DNA of 64,000 nt from JAFARE01 sp035566535 (GTDB lineage Bacteria > Chloroflexota > Dormibacteria > Aeolococcales > Aeolococcaceae). The notes beneath the pieces are model-generated. The model saw only the letters and a list, made by a program, of their open reading frames with translations. It did not search any database and was not told the origin of the DNA. Where the stretch lies: assembly GCA_035566535.1 (NCBI GenBank), contig DATMRA010000130.1:1-64000 (forward strand), in the 5' to 3' direction. A program made the position numbers and the translations under genes. Positions 33,199 to 41,295 of this stretch are shown piece after piece. How positions within the stretch are numbered: position 1 is the stretch's first letter; each line of letters starts with the position of its first letter.

Positions 33199-33372
33199 TA
33201 AGCCACAAGATGTTGGGCTGCACCTCCTCCGTCGGGTGGCTTCCTCGGCAGCGGGCGCCGGGTCCCTGCCCACCGCTCCGGCTTATAGCGTTCTGCTGAG
33301 GCCGTGCCATCCGGTGGCCCGCTGCCAATCCCCTCTTTAGGGAGACCGCAGGGAACCTGATCGCGCCGCGCG
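33199..33372 (+). ncRNA. Putative structured non-coding RNA (unassigned)
   Basis: About 175 nt between a strong promoter and a downstream gene that has its own -10 box. A perfect 10-bp stem GGCAGCGGGC (33247-33256) with GCCCGCTGCC (33317-33326) encloses CACCG 33271-33275 with CGGTG 33312-33316 and CGGC 33279-33282 with GCCG 33301-33304, making one long irregular hairpin. Flanking arms hold smaller stems such as CCCT/AGGG near 33331-33342. Size and long-hairpin form recall 6S RNA. Signature bases of SRP RNA, RNase P RNA and tmRNA were looked for and not found. It could also be a long leader. Identity unknown. Confidence 0.4.
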
Positions 33373-33400
33373 CCTGGTCGAAGCGTGTGTCGGTGCCTGA

Positions 33401-33406
33401 TACGCT
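33401..33406 (+). promoter_or_regulatory. -10 box TACGCT of the 33418 gene
   Basis: TACGCT ends 11 nt before the ATG at 33418 with no Shine-Dalgarno sequence between, so the downstream gene may be transcribed separately from the RNA candidate. Confidence 0.35.
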
Positions 33407-33417
33407 TCCAACGGTTC

Positions 33418-33855
33418 ATGGCCAAGAAAACGCGAAAGCAAAAGCAGCGTGCGGCCGCACGGCGCTCAACGCCGGCAGGGACCACTCGGGTTCAGGCGCC
33501 GCAGCGACCGGTGGTGGACGACGAGTGGCAGCTTGGCGTCGCCGACACTGAGGACATCGAGCACGTCGACGAGCCTGAGGCCGCAGAGTACGCAGCGGTC
33601 GATAGCGTTCCTGTCGCTGGGCGGCGCCGCATCGAGCGCGTCAGCGCCGTCACCGCCCAACGTGCGGTTCGCCAGGGACGTCCGCCCGCCAATGCCGCCG
33701 CCATGTTCCAGCCTCTTGAAAGCGACGACGCGGCCATCCCGTTCGACCGCGTGCCCTATGTCCCCGCTGATCTCCGCCGCGTCGGGGTGATGGCGGTCTG
33801 CATGGTCGCGCTCATCGTCATCGCCGCGTTGATCGTCAGCCACGTGGTCAGCTGA
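33418..33855 (+). CDS. Small tail-anchored membrane protein of unknown function
   Basis: 145 residues. A strongly basic N-terminus (MAKKTRKQKQRAAARR), a middle part rich in Asp/Glu and Ala without a recognised motif, and one C-terminal transmembrane helix (VMAVCMVALIVIAALIVSHV) ending the protein. This is the layout of a tail-anchored protein. The next gene, 6 nt downstream, encodes an ArsA/Get3-family ATPase, a family whose eukaryotic members target tail-anchored proteins; a functional link is a testable inference only. Confidence 0.6.
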   Translation: MAKKTRKQKQRAAARRSTPAGTTRVQAPQRPVVDDEWQLGVADTEDIEHVDEPEAAEYAAVDSVPVAGRRRIERVSAVTAQRAVRQGRPPANAAAMFQPLESDDAAIPFDRVPYVPADLRRVGVMAVCMVALIVIAALIVSHVVS

Positions 33856-33861
33856 CGCCCC

Positions 33862-35037
33862 GTGCGGGTCATCCTCTACACGGGCAAGGGCGGCGTCGGG
33901 AAGACGACCGTCGCCGCGGCGACCGCTGTGCGCTGCGCGCAGTTGGGATACCGAACGCTCGTGATCAGCACTGACGCTGCGCACAGCCTCGCCGACAGCC
34001 TGGACGTGAGCGTCGGCGAGCAACCCACCGAGGTTGCCCCAAATCTCTGGGCGCAGGAGGTCAATGCGCTCCACGAGCTTGAGAGTCACTGGGAGCGCAT
34101 TCACGCCTACCTCACGGCGCTGTTCTCATCGCAGGAGGGCGTCGACGACATCGTCGCCGAGGAGCTGGCCTCTCCACCGGGGATGGAAGAGGTTGCCAGC
34201 CTGATGCAGATCAAGCACCACAAGAGCGACGGGCGCTTCGATGTGCTGATCGTCGACTGCGCCCCAACCGGTGAGACGTTGCAGCTGCTTGCGTTTCCCG
34301 ACGTGGCGCGCTGGTATCTCAACAAGATCTTCCCCATTCAGCGGACCATCGCCAAGGTCGCGCGTCCCGTGGTGCAGCCGTTCACCAAGATCCCCCTGCC
34401 GGGAGATGAGATCTTCGGCCACGTGAAAGACCTGCTTCTCGACCTCGAGGGGATGAAGAAGATCCTCGGCGATCCCAAGGTCTGCACCGTGCGGATCGTC
34501 CTGAACCTGGAGAAGATGGTGGTGAAGGAGGCGCAACGCGCGTTCACGTACCTGAGCCTCTACGACTACCTCACCGACCTGGTTGTCGTGAACCGCATCC
34601 TTCCGCCCGAGGTCACCGACGACTATTTCGATGCCTGGCGCAAGGCGCAGCAGCGTTACTCCGACGTCGTCGATCAAGCGTTCTCGCCGGTGCCGATCCT
34701 GCGCACCCGCTTGTTCGACCACGAGATCGTCGGCCTCGACAGCTTGGCGGAGATGGCGGAGTCGATCTATGGCAGCGACGATCCCTCGCAGATCTACTAC
34801 CGAGCCGTGTCGCAGCGTTTGCAGAAGGTGGGAAACACCTATGAGCTGCGCCTGCATCTTCCCTTCGTCGGCAAGGAGGACGTGGACATCACGCATCGCG
34901 AAGGCGAGCTGTACGTGTCCGTTGGAGCGTACAAGCGAGAGATCTCGCTGCCGCGCATCCTCAACGGCAAGACCGTGACCCGGGGCAAGCTCGAGGAGGG
35001 AATGCTGTTGGTCACCTTTGCGGACGCGCGAACGTGA
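33862..35037 (+). CDS. ArsA/Get3-family ATPase with C-terminal Hsp20-like domain (Get3d-like)
   Basis: 391 residues from a GTG start. Deviant Walker A GKGGVGKTT (8-16), switch I region STDAAHSLADSLDV, and VDCAPTGETLQLL (Walker B / A-loop). The C-terminal portion (about 305-390; YELRLHLPFVGKEDVDITHREGE is split by family-typical strands) is an alpha-crystallin-like beta domain ending GMLLVTFADA. This single-ATPase-plus-crystallin layout matches the Get3d group rather than arsenite pumps, and no arsB, arsR or acr3 is nearby. Probably a soluble targeting or chaperone ATPase. It overlaps the next small gene by 4 nt. Confidence 0.85.
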   Translation: MRVILYTGKGGVGKTTVAAATAVRCAQLGYRTLVISTDAAHSLADSLDVSVGEQPTEVAPNLWAQEVNALHELESHWERIHAYLTALFSSQEGVDDIVAEELASPPGMEEVASLMQIKHHKSDGRFDVLIVDCAPTGETLQLLAFPDVARWYLNKIFPIQRTIAKVARPVVQPFTKIPLPGDEIFGHVKDLLLDLEGMKKILGDPKVCTVRIVLNLEKMVVKEAQRAFTYLSLYDYLTDLVVVNRILPPEVTDDYFDAWRKAQQRYSDVVDQAFSPVPILRTRLFDHEIVGLDSLAEMAESIYGSDDPSQIYYRAVSQRLQKVGNTYELRLHLPFVGKEDVDITHREGELYVSVGAYKREISLPRILNGKTVTRGKLEEGMLLVTFADART

Positions 35038-35285
35038 GCGACGCGTGTCGAGCGTGCCCGGCTCGGCTGGTGGAGGAAGCGGGCCGGCTGGTGGGCACCT
35101 CCTTCAGTGACATAGTTCCTCCGGAGGCTCAGGTGCACCTGTTCAATGCGCAGCGCGAGTTGCTCCTCGCTGTTGCGGCGACAATCGAGCACAACACCTC
35201 GCGGGGCACGCCGGGGACCCGTCGCCGCCAGCCGCGAGGCGGCAAACCACAGTCGCGACGTCCGTCGCGCGTCGAGTTGGACTAG
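35034..35285 (+). CDS. Small protein of unknown function coupled to the Get3d-like ATPase
   Basis: 83 residues from a GTG overlapping the ATPase stop. A short N-terminal Cys pair (SDACRACPARL), a helical hydrophobic middle (QVHLFNAQRELLLAVAATIE) and a basic, Arg/Pro-rich tail. No family recognised. Tight coupling suggests a partner or regulator of the ATPase. Confidence 0.55.
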   Translation: MSDACRACPARLVEEAGRLVGTSFSDIVPPEAQVHLFNAQRELLLAVAATIEHNTSRGTPGTRRRQPRGGKPQSRRPSRVELD

Positions 35286-35338
35286 CGCGCCTGAAAGAGC
35301 GGGGCGGCAGCGCGCGCCAGACGGTCGTCATCGACGGC

Positions 35339-35842
35339 GTGGCCTGGCCGGTGCAGGGCGCGCAGGTCGCGATCATCGACGCTGGTCGCCTCGTCCTGCA
35401 GTTCCGCCCGTGGCCGCCGGGTTGGGAGCTGCCGGGAGGTCACTGCGAAGATGGCGAGGATCCCGCGGTAACGGCGGCTCGCGAGGCGGAGGAGGAGACC
35501 GGATACCGGGTTCACATCGATGCCGTGGTCGGCGTGTACACGTGGAGCGGCCTGCGCGCTGTGGGCGATGTCCTGTACCTGGCGAGCATCAGCGGCGGCG
35601 TCCCGCGGCGCAGCATCGAGGCGTGGACCTCACGACTGGTCGGACCTGAAGATGTGCCTCGAACGGTGTTTCCGTGGATGCGGCAGCGCATCACCGACGC
35701 GTTCGCCAGCGCCGTAGGTGAGCCACCGGTTCATCGCGTCCAGCCGGTGACGCTGTACCACGTGGCGGGATTCGCAACGGCCTGGATGCGCATCCCGCTG
35801 GATCGGTTCCGCAAGCGCCGCGCCCGGCGGCACATACAGTAG
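35339..35842 (+). CDS. Nudix hydrolase
   Basis: Hydrolyses a nucleoside diphosphate linked to another moiety. The complete Nudix box runs from GGHCEDGED to REAEEETGY (about residues 33-55: G, E, REAEEE and G all present). 167 residues from the GTG at 35339; the frame remains open for about 50 nt upstream without ATG or GTG, so the N-terminus is approximate. The C-terminal region is not diagnostic for substrate. A -10 box for the following exchanger gene lies in its last codons. Confidence 0.85.
   Translation: MAWPVQGAQVAIIDAGRLVLQFRPWPPGWELPGGHCEDGEDPAVTAAREAEEETGYRVHIDAVVGVYTWSGLRAVGDVLYLASISGGVPRRSIEAWTSRLVGPEDVPRTVFPWMRQRITDAFASAVGEPPVHRVQPVTLYHVAGFATAWMRIPLDRFRKRRARRHIQ
35835..35840 (+). 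promoter_or_regulatory. -10 box TACAGT of the exchanger gene
   Basis: TACAGT ends 9 nt before the ATG at 35850, inside the end of the Nudix gene; no Shine-Dalgarno site. Confidence 0.35.
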
Positions 35843-35849
35843 GCAGCTG

Positions 35850-36839
35850 ATGACGACCGTGCTGTTGTTTGCCGCGGGCCTTGTGTTACTCGTGGTGGCG
35901 GCCGAACTGTTCACCAACGCAATCGAATGGGCCGGATTCCGGATGCGTCTGGCGAGCGGCGCGACCGGCAGCCTGCTCGCGGCGCTGGGCACCTCGCTGC
36001 CGGAGTTCGTCGTTCCGGTCGTGGCGCTGGCCGCGCACTCGCCATCCGCCGATTCCGTGGCGATGGGCGCAGTGATCGGGGCGCCATTCCTGCTGCTGAC
36101 CATCGGCGCCGGTATCACCGGGCTCGCGGTCTTGACGCGTCGCGGAGCGCGCGAGCTCGTTCTTGATCAGCGGCAGCCGCGACGAGACCTCGGCGTGTTT
36201 CTGGCAGCGTATCCGCTGGCCCTGCTCGCAATTGCGCTGCCACACGCGGCGCGGATCGCGGTTGGCGTGCTGCTGCTGGCGGGCTACGCCGGCTATATCG
36301 TGGCCACGTTGCGGAGCGGCGGGCCCACCGACGAGATGCCCGAGCCGTTGCACATCGTGCGCTGGCGGACAGGGCAACCGCACGCGGTTTTCATCAGTGT
36401 TCAGCTGGCGGTTGCGATCGTGATGCTCGTGGCCGGATCGCAACTCTTCGTTGATGGCTTGAACCGGGCGTCCGACGCTCTGCACGTTTCCACGTTGGTC
36501 CTTGCGCTTGTGGTCATACCCTTGGCCACCGAGCTGCCCGAGACCCTCAACAGCGTGCTCTGGGTGCGCTCGCGCGACGACGCGCTGGCCTTCGGCAATG
36601 TCGCCGGATCGGCGACATTCCAGTCGTGCGTGCTCGCCTTCATCGGTGTGGTGTTCACCACGTGGCAGCCTGGCCCCACGGGTCTGATCAGCGCCGGTCT
36701 CACGATCGCGACTGCCGCGGCGCTGCTGGCGCTGCTCTGGCACGGGCGCGCACCCGGGTCCAGGCTGGCGCTCGCGGCATTGCCATGGATCGGGTATGTC
36801 GTCGCGCAGGTCGTCACCGGTGGCCGCCTGGGAATGTGA
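35850..36839 (+). CDS. Na+/Ca2+ exchanger (CaCA) family membrane protein
   Basis: 329 residues, about ten hydrophobic segments in two inverted halves. The alpha repeats are recognisable: ALGTSLPEFVVPVVALAAH (about 46-64) and PLATELPETLNSVLWVRSRD (about 225-244), with the ion-binding Glu in each (LPEF and LPET) and GNVAGSATFQ in the second half, GAVIGAPFLL in the first. Expected role: cation efflux driven by sodium or protons. The ion cannot be set from sequence. Confidence 0.88.
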   Translation: MTTVLLFAAGLVLLVVAAELFTNAIEWAGFRMRLASGATGSLLAALGTSLPEFVVPVVALAAHSPSADSVAMGAVIGAPFLLLTIGAGITGLAVLTRRGARELVLDQRQPRRDLGVFLAAYPLALLAIALPHAARIAVGVLLLAGYAGYIVATLRSGGPTDEMPEPLHIVRWRTGQPHAVFISVQLAVAIVMLVAGSQLFVDGLNRASDALHVSTLVLALVVIPLATELPETLNSVLWVRSRDDALAFGNVAGSATFQSCVLAFIGVVFTTWQPGPTGLISAGLTIATAAALLALLWHGRAPGSRLALAALPWIGYVVAQVVTGGRLGM

Positions 36840-36874
36840 CGGGATGCAGCGCAACCGTGTCAAGGTAGTGCGCC

Positions 36875-37780
36875 ATGAAGCTTGACGGAAAGGTTGCTGT
36901 GGTAACGGGGAGCGGGCGGGGCATTGGACGTGCGTACGCACGCGCGCTTGCGGAAGCAGGCTGCGCCGTGGTCGTCAACGATGTGGACTCGGATGTGGCC
37001 GAGGAGACCGCGGCAGGCATCGCCGCTGGTGGCGGCCGGGCGGTCGCAGAGGTGTGCGCGGTCGGATCGTCCGAGGCCGCCGACCGGCTGGTCGCGAAAG
37101 CCGTGGACGCGTTCGGCCGGTTGGACATCATGTGCACCAACGCGGGCATCCTTCGCGACCGCGTGCTCTGGAACATGAGCGACGAGGAGTTCGACGTCGT
37201 GATCGAGACACATCTGCGCGGCACGTTCACGTGCGCGCGCGCCGCGGTGCGGCGGATGCGTGAGCAGGACGAGGGCGGGCGCGTGGTCGTGGTCTCGTCC
37301 ATCGCAGGCCAGCGAGGAAACTTCGGTCAGACCAATTACGCGGCGGCCAAGGCAGGCATCGCAGCATTTGCACGCACGTGGGCGCTGGAGTGCGCGCGCA
37401 ACCGCATAACCGTCAACGCCATCGTGCCCAACGCGATCACGCGCATGATCTCGACGATCCCCGGGATGGCGCCGCTGGTCGAAGCGGCGGAGCGCGGGGA
37501 TCCCCTGCCTGACCTGGCACGCAAGCAGATGGGCATGGGCACGCCGGAGGACGTCGCCCCGCTCGTCGTCTTCCTCTGTTCGGATGACGCGGCGGAGATC
37601 ACCGGACAGTGCATTGGACTGGGCGGAGACAAGCTGTCTCTGTGGGCGCACCCGAAGGAGATATCGGTCGCGTATCGCGACGGCGGCTGGACGGCCGACG
37701 GAATCGCGGAGGTCTTCTCCGCGTCCGTGGGTCAGCAGCTCGAGACGTACGGCATCCCATTCCTCGGTGGCAAGTCCTAA
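36875..37780 (+). CDS. Short-chain dehydrogenase/reductase
   Basis: Classical SDR of 301 residues, longer than the usual 250. Coenzyme loop TGSGRGIGRAYARAL (11-25), acidic residue at the end of strand 2 (VNDVDSD) indicating NAD preference, NAG at about 89, catalytic Ser in VVSSIAGQRGNFGQTNYAAAK with YxxxK. The C-terminal 45 residues (from the LSLWAHPKE segment) extend past the core as in multifunctional enzyme type 2/hydroxysteroid-like SDRs. The substrate may be a hydroxyacyl-CoA; not proven. Confidence 0.88.
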   Translation: MKLDGKVAVVTGSGRGIGRAYARALAEAGCAVVVNDVDSDVAEETAAGIAAGGGRAVAEVCAVGSSEAADRLVAKAVDAFGRLDIMCTNAGILRDRVLWNMSDEEFDVVIETHLRGTFTCARAAVRRMREQDEGGRVVVVSSIAGQRGNFGQTNYAAAKAGIAAFARTWALECARNRITVNAIVPNAITRMISTIPGMAPLVEAAERGDPLPDLARKQMGMGTPEDVAPLVVFLCSDDAAEITGQCIGLGGDKLSLWAHPKEISVAYRDGGWTADGIAEVFSASVGQQLETYGIPFLGGKS

Positions 37781-37784
37781 GAAT

Positions 37785-38513
37785 TTAGTCGGGAGCCCGC
37801 GCCAGTGACGCGTCAACAACCGTGGGCGCTCTCAGGCTCAGCAGCGTGACCGTCGTCGCGTGAAGGAATGCGACGGCGACCATCGCCAGAGCAACGTACA
37901 CCGCGATCCCGGTGTTGACGACGAAGAAGTCCGTCAGGCTGAAGGGCGCGCCCTGGCCGGCCGCGGCGTTGCTGACCTTGTCGAGTATCACCGTCGGTGC
38001 GTGCACTTGATTGATCACGAGCGTGACGAGCGCGATCAGGCCGAGGCCGCCCAGCAGCAGAAAGTGCCGTCGGGTTGATGTGCGGCGCAGCAAACCCGCC
38101 ACACCCCAGAGGATCGCGAGTGCGATCGCGATGAACCCGGCGAGTGCCAATGGCTGAACGCCGACTCTCATGGCGTCGGATGAGATCGAGCCGGATCTGC
38201 CCAGCGCCGACTGGCTGGCGCCGCACGGCCCAGGTGGGGTGGTGAGTTGACTCGGTGCTGACCCGAGCACGAAGTCGAGGCCGCTGTAGCTGAAGAGGTT
38301 CAGCCCCTGAAGCGAGTCGAGGCACGAGTTCAACTGGGCCGACTGCGCGGCGCCACCGGTCAGCGAGGAGGCCGCACTGAGAGTTTGCTTGGCAGCGCTC
38401 GTGTTGCACGAGACTCCCGCAAACGTGAAGAAGAAGCATGCCAGCGCGATGACGAAGAACGCGGGTGAAATCCGCCGAGAGGTCGGCTCCGTCACGAGGG
38501 CATCCAGCTTCAC
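37785..38513 (-). CDS. Membrane protein of unknown function
   Basis: 242 residues. About four transmembrane helices: PAFFVIALACFFFTFAGVSC near the N-terminus, PLALAGFIAIALAILWGVAG, LLGGLGLIALVTLVI and NTGIAVYVALAMVAVAFLHA. An extracytoplasmic loop between the first two holds three further Cys residues that could form disulfides. The GTG start has GGAGGAAG upstream, a conventional ribosome-binding site in contrast to many genes here. No function is proposed. Confidence 0.65.
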   Translation of the reverse strand: MKLDALVTEPTSRRISPAFFVIALACFFFTFAGVSCNTSAAKQTLSAASSLTGGAAQSAQLNSCLDSLQGLNLFSYSGLDFVLGSAPSQLTTPPGPCGASQSALGRSGSISSDAMRVGVQPLALAGFIAIALAILWGVAGLLRRTSTRRHFLLLGGLGLIALVTLVINQVHAPTVILDKVSNAAAGQGAPFSLTDFFVVNTGIAVYVALAMVAVAFLHATTVTLLSLRAPTVVDASLARAPD

Positions 38514-38546
38514 AACCGCTTCCTCCTCGAGTTCGCGATGAGCCGT

Positions 38547-39920
38547 CTACGTCAGCGCAAATCTAGATGACACCGCCGGGTCTTCGTCCGCGTCAGCGAG
38601 CCGCGTGGCGCGGACTTTCACCAGGACCAACGCGCCGAGAAGGAAGAAAACCGCGGCGGCGACGAACAGCACGTGGTATCCCCCAACTCCTGGCACCCCC
38701 TGCGCCGGCGCTGTCCGCCCATTGACAGCGTCGACGACCGGCCCGAGCAACGCGGGGGCTGCTGCCTGAGCGCCCGCGGTCGCGAGGTTGGAGAAGCCAA
38801 GGAACTTTCCCGCACGCCGCCTGGGCGCGAGATCAACCATGAACGCCCAATCGACCGACACCACCATGCCGAAGCCCAGCGCAGCCGGCAACGCGAACAA
38901 CACGACCTGGGTGACCGACGTGGCGACAAAGAACAGGAGGCAGGCCAGTGCACCGAACAGCGCCGCGGCCACCAGGACCGGTTTTCTGCCGACGCGGTCG
39001 CTGAGCCGCACCGCCGGATACGCGACGGCTATGCCGAAGATGATCACAACGGCGAGCATCGCCGACGTCGCGGTTTGGGCGGAGCCGAGGTCAAACCCGA
39101 ACAGACGGTACTGCCCCCGAAAGGCATCGTTGATGTAATACGCGGCGAAGCGCTGAATGCACGCCAGACCGGTCAGGATCAGAAAGCGACTCAGCACCAC
39201 CCAGCAGAAGTCCGGGTAGCGGCGAAACTCCGATGCGTATCCGCGCAGTTTGTGGAACCAACCTCCGGAGGCCATCCGCGCCGGCGTCGTCTCCGTTTGT
39301 TCGGACAGCGGCGATTCGTGGATCCTCGCGACTGTGAGCAACGCCGTCAGCAGCACAACCGACGCAATGACCAGGCACGCCGTGCGCGGCTTCAGCGGCC
39401 CGGCCGTCACGACGCCGGCAACCTGCCCCGTGAGCGTGGCGACGCCGAGCCAGCCCGACGCCGCTCCGCGCTGCGCACCCGGCACCGTGTCAGGCAGGAG
39501 CCCCTGGTACGCGCCCTGAGCCACGTTCATGAAGAACTGGAGCACGCAGTACACGGCGACGAGAAGCAGAAACGCCTGCACGCCGGCGATGAGCACGAGG
39601 CTGGCGACGGCCCCAAGCGCGCCCACCGCGATCAGCGGCCGGCGCCGGCCCCATCGACTCCGCAGCCGGTCCGAGAACGCGCCTGCGGCAGGCTGCACCA
39701 GGATCGCGACCAGCAGCCCACCCGACTCGAGCAGGCTGAGCGCGGTGTTCTTGCTCCCGGCCGAAACAAGCAGTGGATTGCCCGGCCCCGGATGCTCAGG
39801 CACGAGGATGAACGGCAGCGCCACGGCCAGCAGCGCGCCCCATACGAAGGAGATGCCGAACCAGAACGCGGCCAGCGTCAGCTGGCGGCGGGTCGTGATG
39901 AGCGCCCTGGCAGCAGCCAT
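38547..39920 (-). CDS. MFS transporter (glycoside-pentoside-hexuronide/sucrose-transporter-like)
   Basis: 457 residues with about twelve transmembrane helices. The loop 2-3 signature is SDRLRSRWGRRRPLIAVGAL and its pseudo-repeat in the second half is SDRVGRKPVLVAAALF. The N-terminal WFGISFVWGALLAVALPFIL and QPAAGAFSDR resemble the GPH/SWEET-like sugar:proton symporter group. The substrate is not identifiable and no sugar-catabolic gene is nearby. A TACAGT box 9 nt before the ATG predicts leaderless transcription. Confidence 0.82.
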   Translation of the reverse strand: MAAARALITTRRQLTLAAFWFGISFVWGALLAVALPFILVPEHPGPGNPLLVSAGSKNTALSLLESGGLLVAILVQPAAGAFSDRLRSRWGRRRPLIAVGALGAVASLVLIAGVQAFLLLVAVYCVLQFFMNVAQGAYQGLLPDTVPGAQRGAASGWLGVATLTGQVAGVVTAGPLKPRTACLVIASVVLLTALLTVARIHESPLSEQTETTPARMASGGWFHKLRGYASEFRRYPDFCWVVLSRFLILTGLACIQRFAAYYINDAFRGQYRLFGFDLGSAQTATSAMLAVVIIFGIAVAYPAVRLSDRVGRKPVLVAAALFGALACLLFFVATSVTQVVLFALPAALGFGMVVSVDWAFMVDLAPRRRAGKFLGFSNLATAGAQAAAPALLGPVVDAVNGRTAPAQGVPGVGGYHVLFVAAAVFFLLGALVLVKVRATRLADADEDPAVSSRFALT

Positions 39921-39929
39921 CGACCGAAC

Positions 39930-39935
39930 ACTGTA
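39930..39935 (-). promoter_or_regulatory. -10 box TACAGT of the 39920 MFS gene
   Basis: TACAGT on the minus strand ends 9 nt before the ATG at 39920; no Shine-Dalgarno sequence. Confidence 0.4.
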
Positions 39936-39952
39936 CGGCGGAGGCTCCGCTT

Positions 39953-40107
39953 GGAATGGGCGGAGGCGATGAGACCCCGGAGGCGGGCGTCACGGAGGCG
40001 AGCCGGAACGGCTTGGAGCGAAGGGCGAGCCGAGTGCCGAGCCGCGGGCCCCCAGCGGGGGTCCGACGGCGTACCGCCGAAGGGTCTTGTCGACTCCGCC
40101 CTATTCC
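39953..40107 (-). repeat. Family B nested palindromic element, copy B2, downstream of csaA
   Basis: Outer stem 39953-39977 with 40082-40107, about 22 paired positions including wobbles, one bulge and one mismatch. Apical hairpin GGGCCCCC (40046-40053), loop AGC, GGGGGTCC (40057-40064). The enclosing triplet is CCG 40042-40044 with CGG 40067-40069, the reverse of the CGG/CCG pair in the other three copies: a compensatory change. The conserved core reads on the plus strand although the gene it follows (csaA) is on the minus strand, so core orientation is not fixed relative to the upstream gene. Confidence 0.8.
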
Positions 40108-40125
40108 ACAGCGCAGGCCGGAGCT

Positions 40126-40488
40126 TCAGCCTATGCGGTCGCCGGGTGAGCAGTCGCGCTCCGGCGTCAACAACACGACCTCTTCGCTGCCGTGCTGGTA
40201 CGCGCCCAAGATCAGGCTCTCGCTGCGCACGGGGCCGATCTGGCGCGGCGGCAGGTTCACCGTGCCGGCGACCAAACGGCCCACCAAGTCCTCCGGCTTG
40301 TACAAATCGGTGAGCCGCGCCGACGACCGCCGCGTCCCAAGTGGGCCGAAGTCGACAACCATGCGGTAGGCGGGCTTGCGCGCTTCCGGGAACGGCTCGC
40401 AGCTGACGACTCGGCCCACGCGGATGTCGACGGCGAAGAACTGCTCGGCGGGAACCTCAGGCAGCGGCGTAGCGGCGTCCTCTGACAC
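40126..40488 (-). CDS. csaA: CsaA-type tRNA-binding domain protein / export chaperone
   Basis: 120-residue OB-fold protein of the EMAP-II/CsaA family. Key segments: FFAVDIRVGRVVSCEPFPEA, RKPAYRMVVDFGPLG, RRSSARLTDLY and VNLPPRQIGPVRSESLILG. In Bacillus CsaA binds preproteins and aids secretion; related domains bind tRNA. GTG start with TACACT 7 nt upstream. It follows no translation gene here. Divergent from the LprG-like lipoprotein gene. Confidence 0.9.
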   Translation of the reverse strand: MSEDAATPLPEVPAEQFFAVDIRVGRVVSCEPFPEARKPAYRMVVDFGPLGTRRSSARLTDLYKPEDLVGRLVAGTVNLPPRQIGPVRSESLILGAYQHGSEEVVLLTPERDCSPGDRIG

Positions 40489-40495
40489 GGGTCGC

Positions 40496-40501
40496 AGTGT
40501 A
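40496..40501 (-). promoter_or_regulatory. -10 box TACACT of csaA
   Basis: TACACT on the minus strand ends 7 nt before the GTG at 40488, predicting a leaderless transcript. Confidence 0.4.
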
Positions 40502-40555
40502 GCCGCGGCCTGTCGCCACCCCGACGAGCACTCGGGAGGCGTCGCAAACTCCTTC

Positions 40556-40561
40556 TATACT
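40556..40561 (+). promoter_or_regulatory. -10 box TATACT of the lipoprotein-MFS operon
   Basis: TATACT about 32 nt before the GTG at 40594, followed by GGAGG at 40584-40588. This transcript has a short leader with a ribosome-binding site, unlike the divergent csaA. Confidence 0.4.
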
Positions 40562-40593
40562 CGCGACCGCGCCCTCAGTGGTCGGAGGCTAAG

Positions 40594-41295
40594 GTGATCG
40601 TCGGAATGCGCGCACATGTCGTCGCCGCCGCAGCGGTCGTCGCAGCCGTCACGCTGGTCGCGTGCGGAGGACCCTCGAGCGACCCGGGGACTCTGCTGCG
40701 TCAGGCGAAGCAGGTGGTGGACAGCGCACCGAGCGCGCACTTCGCGCTCACCAGCTCGCCGGTCACAGGAAGCGGCCCCTTCATCACCGGGGGCAGCGGC
40801 GACATGAAGCGCCCCAACTCGTTCACCGGCTCACTGAGTGTTGATTTCAGCGGCCTGTCGCTGAGCATCCAGGTGGTTGCGATCGGTGGCGTCTTCTACG
40901 CTCAGCTACCCACCAGCACGTCATTCCAGAAGACCGATCCCACCGCGTACGGCTTCGGCGACCCCAGCACGTTCCTCGACCCCAACCACGGCCTGTCCAA
41001 TTTGTTGACCATCTGCACGCAGCCCTCTCTTGGCAGCGACGATCGCAACAACGGCGAGGAGCTGCACGAGGTGAACTGTTCGCTCCCGGGTAGCGCCGTC
41101 GCTTCTCTGCTGACCGATGCGGCTCCGAGCCAGGCGGTGTCAGCCACATTCGGGATCGCCACCACGTCCAATCAGCTGCGCAAGGTGGTCCTGACGGGGC
41201 CCTTCTATATGGGCGCGGGCACCACCACGTTCACCCTGATCATCGACGGGTACGGCAAGAGCGTCACGATCACACCGCCGCCAAACGCATCGTGA
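40594..41295 (+). CDS. LppX/LprAFG-family lipoprotein (LprG-like)
   Basis: 233-residue lipoprotein. Signal peptide to lipobox VACGG (Cys at about 24). The mature domain has the pattern of LprG/LppX lipid-binding proteins: TLLRQAKQVVDSAPSAHFAL near the start, a beta-rich middle with SGDMKRPNSFTGSL and GGVFYAQLPTS, and C-terminal VVLTGPFYMGAGTTTFTLII. In mycobacteria LprG carries triacylated lipids to the cell surface with the MFS protein P55 encoded next to it. The same order is seen here with a 4-bp overlap. GTG start supported by GGAGG 5 nt upstream. Confidence 0.8.
   Translation: MIVGMRAHVVAAAAVVAAVTLVACGGPSSDPGTLLRQAKQVVDSAPSAHFALTSSPVTGSGPFITGGSGDMKRPNSFTGSLSVDFSGLSLSIQVVAIGGVFYAQLPTSTSFQKTDPTAYGFGDPSTFLDPNHGLSNLLTICTQPSLGSDDRNNGEELHEVNCSLPGSAVASLLTDAAPSQAVSATFGIATTSNQLRKVVLTGPFYMGAGTTTFTLIIDGYGKSVTITPPPNAS

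Noticed and set aside
33331..33360. T-box antiterminator-like sequence AGGGAGACCGCAGGG
   Set aside because: The TGG of the T-box bulge is missing, no Stem I specifier structure was seen, and the downstream gene is not tRNA-related.
33199..33372. SRP RNA, RNase P RNA or tmRNA in the 33.2 kb gap
   Set aside because: The hallmark conserved segments of each (tetraloop/GGAAG region, GAGGAAAGUCC, tRNA-like TTCGA arm with CCA) were looked for and are absent; 6S remains possible but unproven.
33862..35037. Arsenite efflux ATPase (ArsA) annotation
   Set aside because: One ATPase domain fused to a crystallin-like domain and no ars genes around; the Get3d-like description fits better.
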